Positions 7,778 to 16,646 of a stretch of DNA of 64,000 nt are shown piece by piece. Source of the DNA: Haloglomus litoreum. Lineage in GTDB: Archaea; Halobacteriota; Halobacteria; Halobacteriales; Haloarculaceae. The position numbers and the translations under genes were made by a program. The stretch spans positions 2,914,001-2,978,000 of the forward strand of contig NZ_CP119988.1 in the NCBI RefSeq assembly GCF_029338515.1, written 5' to 3'. Numbering within the stretch: the first letter of the stretch is position 1; each line of letters begins with the position of its first letter. The notes beneath the pieces are model-generated. The model did not search any database. It saw only the letters and a list, made by a program, of their open reading frames with translations, and was not told the DNA's origin.

Positions 7778-9601
7778 GTGAGCAGCGAAACAGACCCGAA
7801 CGAGCCGACACCGACCGAGGAGCGTAGTGAGACTGGGCCGGAGGACGGCGGCTTCCAGTTCGACAGTGACGAGGACGCCGACGGAGCAGGGGGGACGGCT
7901 CCGGGGGCCGGTCGCGCCGGCACGAGCCAGCGCATCGTGGCCGACCACCCCATCAAGGGTGAGATCCTCCAGGAGGTCCAGGAGTGGTTCCAGGAGGCGG
8001 ATCTCGACGAGTCGTTCGCCCAGCCGCCGGAAACGGAGTTCATCAAGAACAGGTTCTTCGACTTCTCCTACCTCGACGACCACGAGGAGATCGAGCGCGT
8101 CTGGGTGAACAGACCCTACGCGTACGTCTCCATCCTCCAGCGCCACGGCGAGGAGAAACTCCGATACCACATCCACGAGCCCGAACTGACGGAGTTCGAG
8201 GACTACGTCAAGGAGGACCTGGAGAAGATCCTCCGGAACTCCCTGATGTACCAGGACCTCGACGACGAGCAGGACCGCGAGGCCGTCTTCGAGCGGAAGG
8301 CCAAGGAGATCATCACCGACCACGCGGCCGCGACGGTCTCGGACGGGACGCTCCTGAAGCTGAAGTACTACCTGCTGCGGGACTTCGTCCATCTGGGTCC
8401 GATCGACCCCATCATGCGGGACCCCGCCATCGAGGACATCTCGTGTGACGGCATCGGCATCCCGGTGTACGTCTACCACACGGAGCACCGGGACCTCCGC
8501 TCGAACATCACGTTCGACGGGAACGAGCTCTCCTCGTTCGCGCTGCGGCTGGCCCAGCGAGCTGGCGAGCAGATCAGCGTGAGCGAACCGCTGATGGACG
8601 GCACGCTACCGGACGGCTCGCGCGTGCAGTTGACCTTCGGGTCGGACGTCTCGACCCGCGGGTCGAACTTCACCATCCGGAAGTTCGCGAACGTGCCGCT
8701 GACGCCGGTCGACCTCATCGAGTCGGGCACCTTCAGCGTCGAGCAGATGGCGTACTTCTGGCTCGCCATCGAGAACAACCGCTCGCTCATCTTCTCCGGC
8801 GGGACCGGCTCGGGGAAGACCACCTCGATGAACGCGGTGTCGATGTTCATCCCGGAGGACTCGAAGGTGGTCTCCATCGAGGACACCCGCGAGATCACGC
8901 TCCCGCACGACAACTGGATCCAGTCGCTGACCCGCGACTCCATCACCTCGGAGGGCCGCGGTGAGGTGACGATGTACCAGCTCCTCCAGGCCGCGCTCCG
9001 CCAGCGCCCGGAGTACCTGCTCGTCGGTGAGATCCGGACCGAGCAGGACGTGGCGTTCACCTTCTTCCAGGCCATCGGCACGGGCCACACCGCCTACACG
9101 ACCATCCACGCCGAGTCCGTCGAGGGCGTCCTCAACCGCCTCGAGAACGACCCGCTCGCGGTGCCGGTCCAGATGGTGCTGGAACTCGACATCGTCAGCA
9201 TCCAGAAGCAGACCTTCAAGGACGGCGACCGGGTGCGACGGAACGACGGCGTCACCGAGATCCGCTCCGGCGACGACGCCGGCGAGTCGGTCCGGGCGAT
9301 CGACGTGTTCCAGCGCGACGCGGACACGGACACCCACCGGAAGGTCAACAAGTCCGCGGTGCTGCAGGACATCGCCGACGACCGTGGCTGGGGCGCCCGC
9401 GAGCTGGCCGAGGCGCTCAACGATCGCGAGGAGTTCCTCCAGTACCTCGTCGACGAGGGCATCGACGACTACCAGCAGGTCACGGCGGCCATCCACGCCT
9501 TCGGGAACGACCGCGAGGAACTGATGCAACAGGTCCAGCAGGGGACCCTCTCGCCGGACGACCTGAACGTCGAGGAGGAGGCCGAAGAGCTCTACCGATG
9601 A
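7778..9601 (+). CDS. type II/IV secretion or pilus assembly ATPase (PilB/TadA type), second copy
   Basis: Second filament-assembly ATPase in the window, about 607 aa. Walker A GGTGSGKTT lies near residue 341 and the Walker B region YLLVGEIRTEQD near residue 412. The first 80 residues are acidic and disordered-looking. GTG at 7778 (product begins SSETDPNEPT) is my choice; GTG at 7772 is also in frame. It differs clearly from the 2118-3785 ATPase (Walker A GSGK rather than AAGK, different C-terminus), so this is an old paralogue, not a recent duplication. The stop overlaps the start of the platform gene (ATGA at 9598). Confidence 0.9.
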   Translation: MSSETDPNEPTPTEERSETGPEDGGFQFDSDEDADGAGGTAPGAGRAGTSQRIVADHPIKGEILQEVQEWFQEADLDESFAQPPETEFIKNRFFDFSYLDDHEEIERVWVNRPYAYVSILQRHGEEKLRYHIHEPELTEFEDYVKEDLEKILRNSLMYQDLDDEQDREAVFERKAKEIITDHAAATVSDGTLLKLKYYLLRDFVHLGPIDPIMRDPAIEDISCDGIGIPVYVYHTEHRDLRSNITFDGNELSSFALRLAQRAGEQISVSEPLMDGTLPDGSRVQLTFGSDVSTRGSNFTIRKFANVPLTPVDLIESGTFSVEQMAYFWLAIENNRSLIFSGGTGSGKTTSMNAVSMFIPEDSKVVSIEDTREITLPHDNWIQSLTRDSITSEGRGEVTMYQLLQAALRQRPEYLLVGEIRTEQDVAFTFFQAIGTGHTAYTTIHAESVEGVLNRLENDPLAVPVQMVLELDIVSIQKQTFKDGDRVRRNDGVTEIRSGDDAGESVRAIDVFQRDADTDTHRKVNKSAVLQDIADDRGWGARELAEALNDREEFLQYLVDEGIDDYQQVTAAIHAFGNDREELMQQVQQGTLSPDDLNVEEEAEELYR

Positions 9602-11616
9602 GTTCGCCAGGCATCGACGACCAGCCGATCGTCCCGGAGTACGAGCTGGAGCAGTACTTCCCGGAGCGGTCGGAACTGAGCGAGGAGGAGCGCGCGAAGC
9701 TCCGCGAACAGCACGGCTACTTCCGGACGTACTTCCGCGAGCAGCCGGACCGCTTCCGGAAGCTCCAGCGCTGGCTCAACCAGGCCCGCTTCGGCCTCAC
9801 CTACGACGTCTACCTGGCCGCGACGGCCCGCTACGCCATCGGCGCGGCGGTCGTCGGGCTCGTCCTGGGAGTGGCGCTCTCGGTCCAGCTGATGGCGATG
9901 GGCGCCTTCGCCCCGGTCACGGACCTGCCGGCCGTCGGCGGGGTCCTGGAGCCGGTGCTGGCCCCGCTGGCCGGCTTCGTGTTCGGCCTGCTCGGGCTCG
10001 CCGTCTTCGGCGGTGGCACCGCCGCGGCGCGCTACTACTACCCCCGGACGGTGGTCAACCAGCGCCGGCGCAACATCGACGTGTTGCTCCCGCACGCCAT
10101 CGTCTACATGTACGCACTCAGCCACGGCGGGATGAACACCTTCGAGGTCATCAAGGAGGTCGCGCAGGCCGAGGACGTCTACGGCGAGGTCGCCCGCGAG
10201 TGCGACATGATCGTCCGCGACGTGGAGCTGTTCGGGAACGACCTGTTCACCGCAATCCGGGACGCCCGGAACCTCACGCCCAGCGACAACCTCGAACAGT
10301 TCTTCGACGACACGCTCTCCGTGCTCGACTCGGGCAGCGACTTCAGCACCTTCCTCTCCGACGAGTCCGAGACCTACATGACCGAGGCCAAGCAGGAGCA
10401 GGAGAACTTCCTGGAGACGCTGTCGATCCTCTCGGAGATCTTCGTCGTGATGTTCGTCGCGGCGCCGCTCTTCCTCATCGTGACGCTGATGGTCATCAGC
10501 CTGCTGGGCGGTGACTCGCTGAACCAGACGAAGGCGCTGGTCTACCTGTTCCTCCCGGCCGGGATGCTGGTGTTCATCGTCCTCATCGACCTGCTGTCGA
10601 AGCCGTACGCCCAGCACGAGCACGACGTCGACCTGAGCCAGGAGGAGGCGGTCGACCCGAGCGACGCGGCCGAGTCGGACCCGCACTTCGAGGAGTACGA
10701 GAAGCGCAAGCGCCGGGACGAGCTGCTCGAACTCGTGACGAACCCCATCTCGGAGATCCGCAAGCGCGACCCGCTGCTGTCGCTCGCCATCTCCGTCCCG
10801 GCCGCGCTGGTGACGGTCGGGGCACTGGTGGCCACGGGGCAGCTCCAGACGAGTCTCGCCGGGATGGGCCGCACGCCGATCAAGCACACCGTCGGCTACG
10901 GCGTCGTCCCGTTCCTCGTGACGACGGTCCCGCTGACGCTGTTCTACGAGGCCGAGCGCCGTCGGGAGCAGCGCATCTCCAGTCGCTTCCCGGACACGCT
11001 GAACATCCTCTCGTCGGCCAACCAGATGGGCATCCGGCTCGTCGACGCGCTGGACCTCGTCTCGCGCTGGTCCGAGGGGACGCTGGCCGACGAACTCCGG
11101 AAGGTCCGCAACGACATCACGTGGAACCACGACGTCGAGGGCGCCCTGCTGTCGTTCGCCGACCGCCTGCGCGTCCCGCAGGTGACCCGGACGATGAAGC
11201 TCATCGCGAAGGGGTCGCGGTCGTCCTCGGACCTCTCGGAGATCATCTCCATCGCCGCCGAGGACACGCGCAACCGCTACCAGATCGAGCAGAACCGGCG
11301 CCAGGAGATGTCCGCGTACACCGCCATCGTCGCCATCGGCTTCCTGGTCTACCTGGCGGTCATCGTGCTGCTGGACACCTCGTACCTCCAGCCCATCGGC
11401 CAGATGGCGACCGACGCGGGCGGCAACAGCGACCTGCTGACCGTCTCGACGGTCCCGGTCGACCAGTACCGGACCATCTTCTTCCACTCGGCGCTCATCC
11501 AGGGCGCCGGAAGCGGGCTGCTCGCCGGCAAACTCGCCGAGAACGACATCCTCGCGGGGCTGAAGTACAGCATCGTCCTCGTGGCGATCGCGCTCGCGGT
11601 CTTCATCTTCATCTGA
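9598..11616 (+). CDS. type II secretion F family membrane platform (PilC/TadC type), second copy
   Basis: Membrane platform partner of the preceding ATPase, 672 aa, with two T2SSF-like halves. The first membrane spans are near residues 80-102 and 116-140. A central acidic linker contains SQEEAVDPSDAAESDP, and several spans occur in the C-terminal half. The ATGA overlap with the ATPase gene indicates translational coupling, and the next gene starts 4 nt later. Together the three genes form an ATPase, platform and secreted-subunit operon. Confidence 0.88.
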   Translation: MSSPGIDDQPIVPEYELEQYFPERSELSEEERAKLREQHGYFRTYFREQPDRFRKLQRWLNQARFGLTYDVYLAATARYAIGAAVVGLVLGVALSVQLMAMGAFAPVTDLPAVGGVLEPVLAPLAGFVFGLLGLAVFGGGTAAARYYYPRTVVNQRRRNIDVLLPHAIVYMYALSHGGMNTFEVIKEVAQAEDVYGEVARECDMIVRDVELFGNDLFTAIRDARNLTPSDNLEQFFDDTLSVLDSGSDFSTFLSDESETYMTEAKQEQENFLETLSILSEIFVVMFVAAPLFLIVTLMVISLLGGDSLNQTKALVYLFLPAGMLVFIVLIDLLSKPYAQHEHDVDLSQEEAVDPSDAAESDPHFEEYEKRKRRDELLELVTNPISEIRKRDPLLSLAISVPAALVTVGALVATGQLQTSLAGMGRTPIKHTVGYGVVPFLVTTVPLTLFYEAERRREQRISSRFPDTLNILSSANQMGIRLVDALDLVSRWSEGTLADELRKVRNDITWNHDVEGALLSFADRLRVPQVTRTMKLIAKGSRSSSDLSEIISIAAEDTRNRYQIEQNRRQEMSAYTAIVAIGFLVYLAVIVLLDTSYLQPIGQMATDAGGNSDLLTVSTVPVDQYRTIFFHSALIQGAGSGLLAGKLAENDILAGLKYSIVLVAIALAVFIFI

Positions 11617-11619
11617 ACC

Positions 11620-13560
11620 ATGGCAGACACACGAACCGAATGGCGAGCGGAACGGGGCGACGAACGGGCGAGCGGTCCGGACGGCCCGGTTGCGGGCTGG
11701 CTCGACGACCGCGGTGTGAGCGAGGTCATCGGCTCCATCCTCGTGTTCGGCCTGCTCGTCTCGCTGCTGGCCATCGTCCAGACGCAGGCGGTGCCCGACG
11801 CGAACAACGAGGTCGAGGTGAAACACAGCGACGACGTGCAGGGCGACATGGCGAACCTGCAGGCCGCCATCACCCGGACCTCGGCGTTCGGCGGCACCGA
11901 GTCGACCGTCGTCGAGACGGGGATGACGTATCCGCCGCGGCTGGTGCTGTACAACCCACCGGCCGTGCAGGGGACGTTGCGGACGAGCGACTCCCCCAGC
12001 GACAACGTGGAGGTGAACCAGTTCGGGTACGACATCGACGCCGACGGCGACGCGATCCCGGTCGCGCCGACCGACGACAACGTGGGGTACAAGTTCATCT
12101 TCGACCGCGAGTTCTCGACCAACCTCGTCTCCTACGAGGCCGACTACAACCGGTACCAGGAGTCGCCGACCATCCGGTACGAGCACGGGACGCTGGTCAG
12201 CGACTTCGGCGACGAGACGACCGTGCAGGCCGAGGGGAACCTCGTCAACGGCCGACGCATCAGCCTGACCTACCTCGACGGGGGGCTCCAGGAGTCACAG
12301 GTCCGCCCGGCCTCGATCACCACCTACCCGGTGAGCGCACCCGGGCAGACCATCGACGTGCCGGCCGGGAGCCAGCCCGGGGAACTCGTCCTGCCGACCA
12401 GCATCGACGAGTCGGTCTGGGTGAGCGAGGTCCTCCGGGACCAGATCGACACGAACGCGCTCCCGGGAGGTGACCTCTCGGCGTGTAGTGACCTCGAGAC
12501 AATCGACAGTAGCAACCCGGCGAGCGACACCGACGGCCGGTACATCATCGACTGCTCGTACGACGACAGCACCAGCCCGGCCGAGCTGACCCTGACCTTC
12601 CAGTCCGACACCACCTACGAGATGCAGATGTCGAAGGTGGCGTTCCAGGCCCAGTCCGACGAGGTGGCGCCGGCGTACGTCACGGCGGACAACGCCCTGG
12701 CCAACTCGGTGAGCGAGGTCACGCTGGAGTTCCGGGACCGGTTCAACAACCCTGTCAGCACCGGGACCATCTCCATCGCGGACTACGACACCGGTTCGAA
12801 CACGGTTCAGACGCCGCCTGACGAATCGGGCGTCGAGATCCCCACCGACGGCGAACTCACGGTGGACAAGCCCTCGGGTGTGAAGGCGTACTACATCGAC
12901 AGCGGGCCGAACGCGTTCACGCCCGGGAGCGGGGTGACCTGCTTCCAGTCGCCGGCCTGCATCCTCAGCTCGAACTTCCCGACATCCGGCTCCACCTCGC
13001 CGGTCCGACTGAGCGACGCGACCATCGTCGCGGACGACCAGGTACGGCTGACGCTCCAGAACTTCGGCCCGGAGCGGAGCGTGGAGACGGTGAAAACGAA
13101 CTACGTCACCGTCCACGAGCAGAAGAAGGTGGTCGAATCCGCCGACCTGGTCACGACGACGAGCGATACCCTCGCGGCACTCGCACAGGTCGTGACCGAT
13201 GCCGACGTGAACGTCGGCAAGACCAACGCCACCGACACCATCGACGGGCCGAACGCGCTCACCGATATCGCGGTCGACCCGAGTAGCGGGACCTCCGTGA
13301 GTGGGACGTTCGGAACGGCTCCCGTCGAGAACGGGCCCGCGGTCAACGCGCCGGATCTCACGCCGATTCCGGCGACCAGCAACGGGAACGAGGTGACGCT
13401 CACGTTCGACGAGTCCATCGAGGCGGACATGGGGAACGAGTTCGGCGACAGCGAGACGCCGAGCGATATGCTGGAGGTGAGCGTGACCGTCACGTACAGC
13501 GACGGGTACCGGACGACCTACACCACCCAGCTCCACGCCCCGGAGGACGACGGTAGATAA
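11620..13560 (+). CDS. large secreted protein with prepilin-like N-terminus
   Basis: 646-aa protein whose residues 29-54 (DDRGVSEVIGSILVFGLLVS...) look like a haloarchaeal class III signal peptide: a charged leader, a probable PibD cleavage site after RG (31-32), then a hydrophobic core. Most haloarchaeal pilins are 130-200 aa, so the remaining ~590 residues form an unusually large extracellular part. That part is rich in Ser/Thr/Asp and has two Cys pairs and an Ig-like stretch (VTLEFRDRFNNPVS). It lies 4 nt after the platform gene, so it is probably the substrate or tip adhesin of this machine. The exact fold is not recognised. Confidence 0.75.
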   Translation: MADTRTEWRAERGDERASGPDGPVAGWLDDRGVSEVIGSILVFGLLVSLLAIVQTQAVPDANNEVEVKHSDDVQGDMANLQAAITRTSAFGGTESTVVETGMTYPPRLVLYNPPAVQGTLRTSDSPSDNVEVNQFGYDIDADGDAIPVAPTDDNVGYKFIFDREFSTNLVSYEADYNRYQESPTIRYEHGTLVSDFGDETTVQAEGNLVNGRRISLTYLDGGLQESQVRPASITTYPVSAPGQTIDVPAGSQPGELVLPTSIDESVWVSEVLRDQIDTNALPGGDLSACSDLETIDSSNPASDTDGRYIIDCSYDDSTSPAELTLTFQSDTTYEMQMSKVAFQAQSDEVAPAYVTADNALANSVSEVTLEFRDRFNNPVSTGTISIADYDTGSNTVQTPPDESGVEIPTDGELTVDKPSGVKAYYIDSGPNAFTPGSGVTCFQSPACILSSNFPTSGSTSPVRLSDATIVADDQVRLTLQNFGPERSVETVKTNYVTVHEQKKVVESADLVTTTSDTLAALAQVVTDADVNVGKTNATDTIDGPNALTDIAVDPSSGTSVSGTFGTAPVENGPAVNAPDLTPIPATSNGNEVTLTFDESIEADMGNEFGDSETPSDMLEVSVTVTYSDGYRTTYTTQLHAPEDDGR

Positions 13561-13599
13561 CCCTGGGGACGCTGCTTTCTACACGCTCGCCCAGCGGAA

Positions 13600-13607
13600 T
13601 TACTATA
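13600..13607 (+). promoter_or_regulatory. TATA-like box for HalX regulator gene
   Basis: TTACTATA centred near 13604 lies about 33 bp before the ATG at 13638, leaving a leader of only a few nt. It marks a transcription unit separate from the pilus operon ending at 13560. Confidence 0.45.
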
Positions 13608-13637
13608 CACCATCCCGCGGAAGGGACAGAGAGACAG

Positions 13638-14315
13638 ATGGGCTCAGAGCAACCGACGGTACTGGTGGTGGAAGACGAGCCCCCGCTCATCGAGATCTAC
13701 GCCCGGTGGCTGGAGGCGGACTACGAGGTACGGACGGCCCAGAACGGCTCCGAGGCGCTCGAACAGGTCGACGACGACGTCGACGTGGCGCTGCTGGACC
13801 GCCTGATGCCCGGGATGTCGGGGGACGAGGTGCTGGCCGAGATCCGCGAGCGGGCGCCGGGATGCAGGGTGGCGATGGTCACCGCCGTCGAGCCCGACTT
13901 CGACATCATCACGATGGGCTTCGACGACTACCTCACGAAGCCCGTCGAGAAGGAGCTGCTGCTGGAGACCGTCGAGCGGCTGCTCGATCGGTCGAACTAC
14001 GAGGGGCTGGAGCAGGAGCTGTACGCGCTGGTGTCGAAGCGGTCGGCGCTGCAGTCCGCGAAGTCGGCCCAGGAGATCGCGGCCTCCGAGGAGTACGACG
14101 AGCTGGAGCGTCGCATCAAGGAGCTGCAGGCCGAGATCGACGAGGCGATGCCGGATCTGGAGGGCGGGGAGTTCGTCGCGATGGTGCGTGACATCGAGGC
14201 GAGTGCCGACGACGACATCGAGCCACCGGACGGGGACGTCGGGGACCCGTTCGCCGAGGAGGACGGCGACGGGGCGGAGGATGACTCCAGTGCCCCGGAG
14301 GGTGGTGGCCGATGA
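13638..14315 (+). CDS. HalX-domain response regulator
   Basis: Receiver domain over residues 6-118 with all expected residues: acidic pocket E12/D13, phosphoacceptor D54 in LLDRLMPGMSG, T82 and K101. A coiled, charged C-terminal segment (about 120-185) matches the haloarchaeal HalX domain, followed by a disordered acidic tail. There is no classical DNA-binding domain, so output is probably by protein interaction. The stop overlaps the next gene's start (ATGA at 14312), linking it with the RecA-like protein. A cognate sensor kinase is not adjacent. Confidence 0.88.
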   Translation: MGSEQPTVLVVEDEPPLIEIYARWLEADYEVRTAQNGSEALEQVDDDVDVALLDRLMPGMSGDEVLAEIRERAPGCRVAMVTAVEPDFDIITMGFDDYLTKPVEKELLLETVERLLDRSNYEGLEQELYALVSKRSALQSAKSAQEIAASEEYDELERRIKELQAEIDEAMPDLEGGEFVAMVRDIEASADDDIEPPDGDVGDPFAEEDGDGAEDDSSAPEGGGR

Positions 14316-14932
14316 GCTACGAGACGACCGCGCTCGCCGACGGAACGGTGGCGTTCGACGAGGGGACGAGCCTCCTCGTCTCGGGGTCGTCGATGGACAT
14401 CCAGGAGCGGCTCTACGACGTGCTCTCTGAGGCCGCCGACGGCGGAGAGACGGCGGTCCTCATCTCCACGGACCGGGGCGCCTCCGAGGTCGTCCGGGCG
14501 TTCCGGCAGCGCGACGCGTTCGACCCCGGGCGTATGGGGTTCATCGACTGCACGGGACGCGAGGGCCCCGAGGAGGTCGACGGGGCGCCGGTGCGGCGGC
14601 TGGGCTCGCCGGGCGACCTGACGGGGATGAGCCTGGAGTTCGCCAAGCTCGTCGACCGGTTCGACGACGCCGGCGCGGGCGACCGCGTGCGTGTCGGCCT
14701 CGCCTCCATCTCGACACTGCTGATGTACACCGACGTACGGACCGCGTTCCGGTTCCTGCACGTCTTCACCTCCCGGATCCGGTCGGGTGGGCTGTTCGGC
14801 GTGTTCGCGATGGATCCCGGGATGCACGACCAGCAGACGGTCAACACGGTCCGGGCGGTGTTCGACTGCGAGGCCCGCATCGCCGACGATGGCGGGGTGG
14901 ACCTGCGGGGATCCGGCTTCGTCCAGGAGTAA
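14312..14932 (+). CDS. RecA/KaiC-like haloarchaeal protein (DUF7504-like)
   Basis: 206-aa protein, ATGA-overlapping the HalX regulator gene. It has the alternating strand/helix layout of a RecA-superfamily core (LLVSGSSMDIQERLYDVL near residue 22, then VLISTDRG, a FIDCTG segment and the terminal strand region GLFGVFAMDPG). However, it lacks a canonical GxxxxGK[ST] P-loop, so ATP binding is doubtful. Similar proteins in haloarchaea often sit next to signalling genes; I recall the family as DUF7504. Role inferred: partner of the regulator. Confidence 0.6.
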   Translation: MSYETTALADGTVAFDEGTSLLVSGSSMDIQERLYDVLSEAADGGETAVLISTDRGASEVVRAFRQRDAFDPGRMGFIDCTGREGPEEVDGAPVRRLGSPGDLTGMSLEFAKLVDRFDDAGAGDRVRVGLASISTLLMYTDVRTAFRFLHVFTSRIRSGGLFGVFAMDPGMHDQQTVNTVRAVFDCEARIADDGGVDLRGSGFVQE

Positions 14933-14959
14933 CGCCGATTTCCGGAGGCTCGACGACCC

Positions 14960-15832
14960 TCAGAGCTCGATCCGTTCGATGAGCGTGCCCTCGCCGTCCC
15001 CGTCGCCGCCGGCGTCCGTGTGGACGGCGACGATGCGGATGTCCCCCTCCAGGCCCGAGTCCTCCAGCTTCGACTTGAGCAGTTCGTCGACCTGGTAGAC
15101 GCCGGCGGCGTCGGTCATCTCGATCTCGACGAGGACGGGCCGGTCGTCGCCGTCGTGGAGCGAAACGCGCTTGATCGCCTGGCTGGAGATGGTATCGATG
15201 CCGCGGCCACCCTTCTCGTAGGGAATCCGCGAGCGGCCCCGCTCCATGTCCAGCGCGTCCGCCACCCGGACGACGCCGGCCTCGAGGGTGAGCGGGTCCT
15301 CCTCGGTGTGGTGACAGAGGATGGCGTGGAGCACCTCGCCCTTGAGACGGACGGCCTCCGGAATCTCGTAGCCGAGTTCGGGCAGGAGCCGGTCGAGCAG
15401 GTCCGCCGCGAGCGGGATGGAGTAGTAGGGATGCTCGTCGCGGTGGACGACGTGGCCGATGTCGTGCAACGTCGCGGCGAGCGCGATGACGACGGCCTCG
15501 TCGGCCTCGTCGAGCCCCTGGCCGGTCGCCCCGTTGAACGCGACCCCGCCGGCCTTCAACAGGTCGTAGAGGCAGAGCGCGCGGTTCCGCACGATGTCGA
15601 TGTGCTTCGTACCGTGGTCGTTGTACCCCTTGCGCGCGACGGGGTTGACGTTCTGTGCCTCCAGATAGGCGGCGATCTCCTCGTCGTCCTCGACGACCTC
15701 GAGGACGCGGTTGACCCGCTCGTCCGGGAAGCTGTGGTCGGCCGCCGGGTTGTACTCCCGGCCCCCGTTGCCCCGATCTGCCTCCCGAAGATCCTCCGCG
15801 TCGATGGTTCCGTCGGGTGAGTCGCTGTCCAT
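14960..15832 (-). CDS. HD-domain phosphohydrolase-like protein
   Basis: 290-aa predicted metal-dependent phosphohydrolase. HD-superfamily signatures are visible: an early His region (DHGTKHIDIVRNRA), LAATLHDIGHVVHRDEH containing the HD dyad, and HAILCHHTEED further on. The C-terminal third contains strands typical of a nucleotide/ligand domain. ATG at 15832 was chosen over an upstream TTG (15859). Transcribed convergently with the HalX/DUF7504-like pair. The substrate cannot be assigned. Confidence 0.8.
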   Translation of the reverse strand: MDSDSPDGTIDAEDLREADRGNGGREYNPAADHSFPDERVNRVLEVVEDDEEIAAYLEAQNVNPVARKGYNDHGTKHIDIVRNRALCLYDLLKAGGVAFNGATGQGLDEADEAVVIALAATLHDIGHVVHRDEHPYYSIPLAADLLDRLLPELGYEIPEAVRLKGEVLHAILCHHTEEDPLTLEAGVVRVADALDMERGRSRIPYEKGGRGIDTISSQAIKRVSLHDGDDRPVLVEIEMTDAAGVYQVDELLKSKLEDSGLEGDIRIVAVHTDAGGDGDGEGTLIERIEL

Positions 15833-15940
15833 GGCCGGGGCGATGGGAGCCGAGGACAAAAGCGAACGGGCGGCACGAGGGGGAGCGACCGCTCGCGGCC
15901 CACCGCCGAGGCCGGGACGGAGTGAACCCGAGGGAAAGGC

Positions 15941-15948
15941 CTATAATT
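15941..15948 (+). promoter_or_regulatory. TATA-like box for tatA
   Basis: CTATAATT lies about 28 bp before the ATG at 15973, predicting a leaderless or near-leaderless transcript. Confidence 0.5.
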
Positions 15949-15972
15949 CGATGAGCGCAAAACCGGCTATAG

Positions 15973-16293
15973 ATGCTCGATACATTCGTACCGCTGTTCG
16001 GCGGGCTGCCGGGTGGGCCGGAGCTCATCGTCATCCTGCTCATCATCGTGCTGCTGTTCGGCGCGCAGAAGCTGCCGAAGCTCGCGCGCTCGACGGGGGA
16101 GGCGATGGGCGAGTTCCAGAAGGGTCGCGAGGAGGTCGAACAGGAGCTCCAGGAGATGCGCGAGGGCAAGAAGCGCGAGGAGGGTCTCGACGAGGCGCCG
16201 CCGCCGTCCGAGGAGACCGACAGCGAGACCGTCATCGGCGAGGCCGAGTCCGACACGACCACCGACACCGAGACCGACACCGAGAGGAACTGA
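15973..16293 (+). CDS. tatA: twin-arginine translocase TatA/E family subunit
   Basis: 106-aa TatA-type protein that forms the pore of the Tat pathway for folded proteins, the main secretion route in haloarchaea. It shows a short extracellular N-terminus, one transmembrane helix (about residues 17-34), the FGAQKLPKLARS hinge and an amphipathic helix (40-70). An acidic Thr/Asp/Glu tail ends in TDTETDTE. Likely clients in the window are the Tat lipoproteins at 17385 and 25506-26288. TatC is not present in this window. Confidence 0.93.
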   Translation: MLDTFVPLFGGLPGGPELIVILLIIVLLFGAQKLPKLARSTGEAMGEFQKGREEVEQELQEMREGKKREEGLDEAPPPSEETDSETVIGEAESDTTTDTETDTERN

Positions 16294-16332
16294 CGGACAC
16301 CCTTTTCTCGCCGCCCCGCTCACGCCCGGGCA

Positions 16333-16405
16333 GGACACGTGGCCTAGTGGACAGGGCGAGGGGTTCCTAACCCCTCGATCGCGGGTTCGAATCCCGCCGT
16401 GTCCG
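16333..16405 (+). tRNA. tRNA-Arg (anticodon CCT)
   Basis: Complete cloverleaf: acceptor arms GGACACG/CGTGTCC, D arm with CTAGTGGACAGG, anticodon stem AGGGG/CCCCT with loop TTCCTAA (anticodon CCT), T stem GCGGG/CCCGC with TTCGAAT, discriminator G at 16405. No intron. It reads AGG codons. Confidence 0.95.
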
Positions 16406-16449
16406 CTCGTTCGTCACCGCGTGTTTCACTTGCAGCCACGGCGTAGTTC

Positions 16450-16468
16450 GCGAACGCTGCGCGTTCGC
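16450..16468. repeat. hairpin downstream of tRNA-Arg
   Basis: Perfect hairpin with arms GCGAACGC/GCGTTCGC and loop tgc. It belongs to the same short-loop hairpin class seen elsewhere in the window. Confidence 0.5.
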
Positions 16469-16646
16469 TCGGTCCCGCCGCGTCCGTGCAGCGACCGAGG
16501 TGAGCAGCGACCGGAGGAACGGACCCGAACCCCGGCAGTCGCCACACGACCCCGTTTCCTGACAACCTGTGTCACTGCCGACGAGTATAAGCACCTCTGC
16601 ACGTAATCCGGTCACTGATGAACCGGAGCAACAGGGTGAGCGTGAC

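Noticed and set aside
9592-12186. 864-aa minus-strand open frame
   Set aside because: Long antisense shadow across three genes; composition typical of reversed GC-rich codons.
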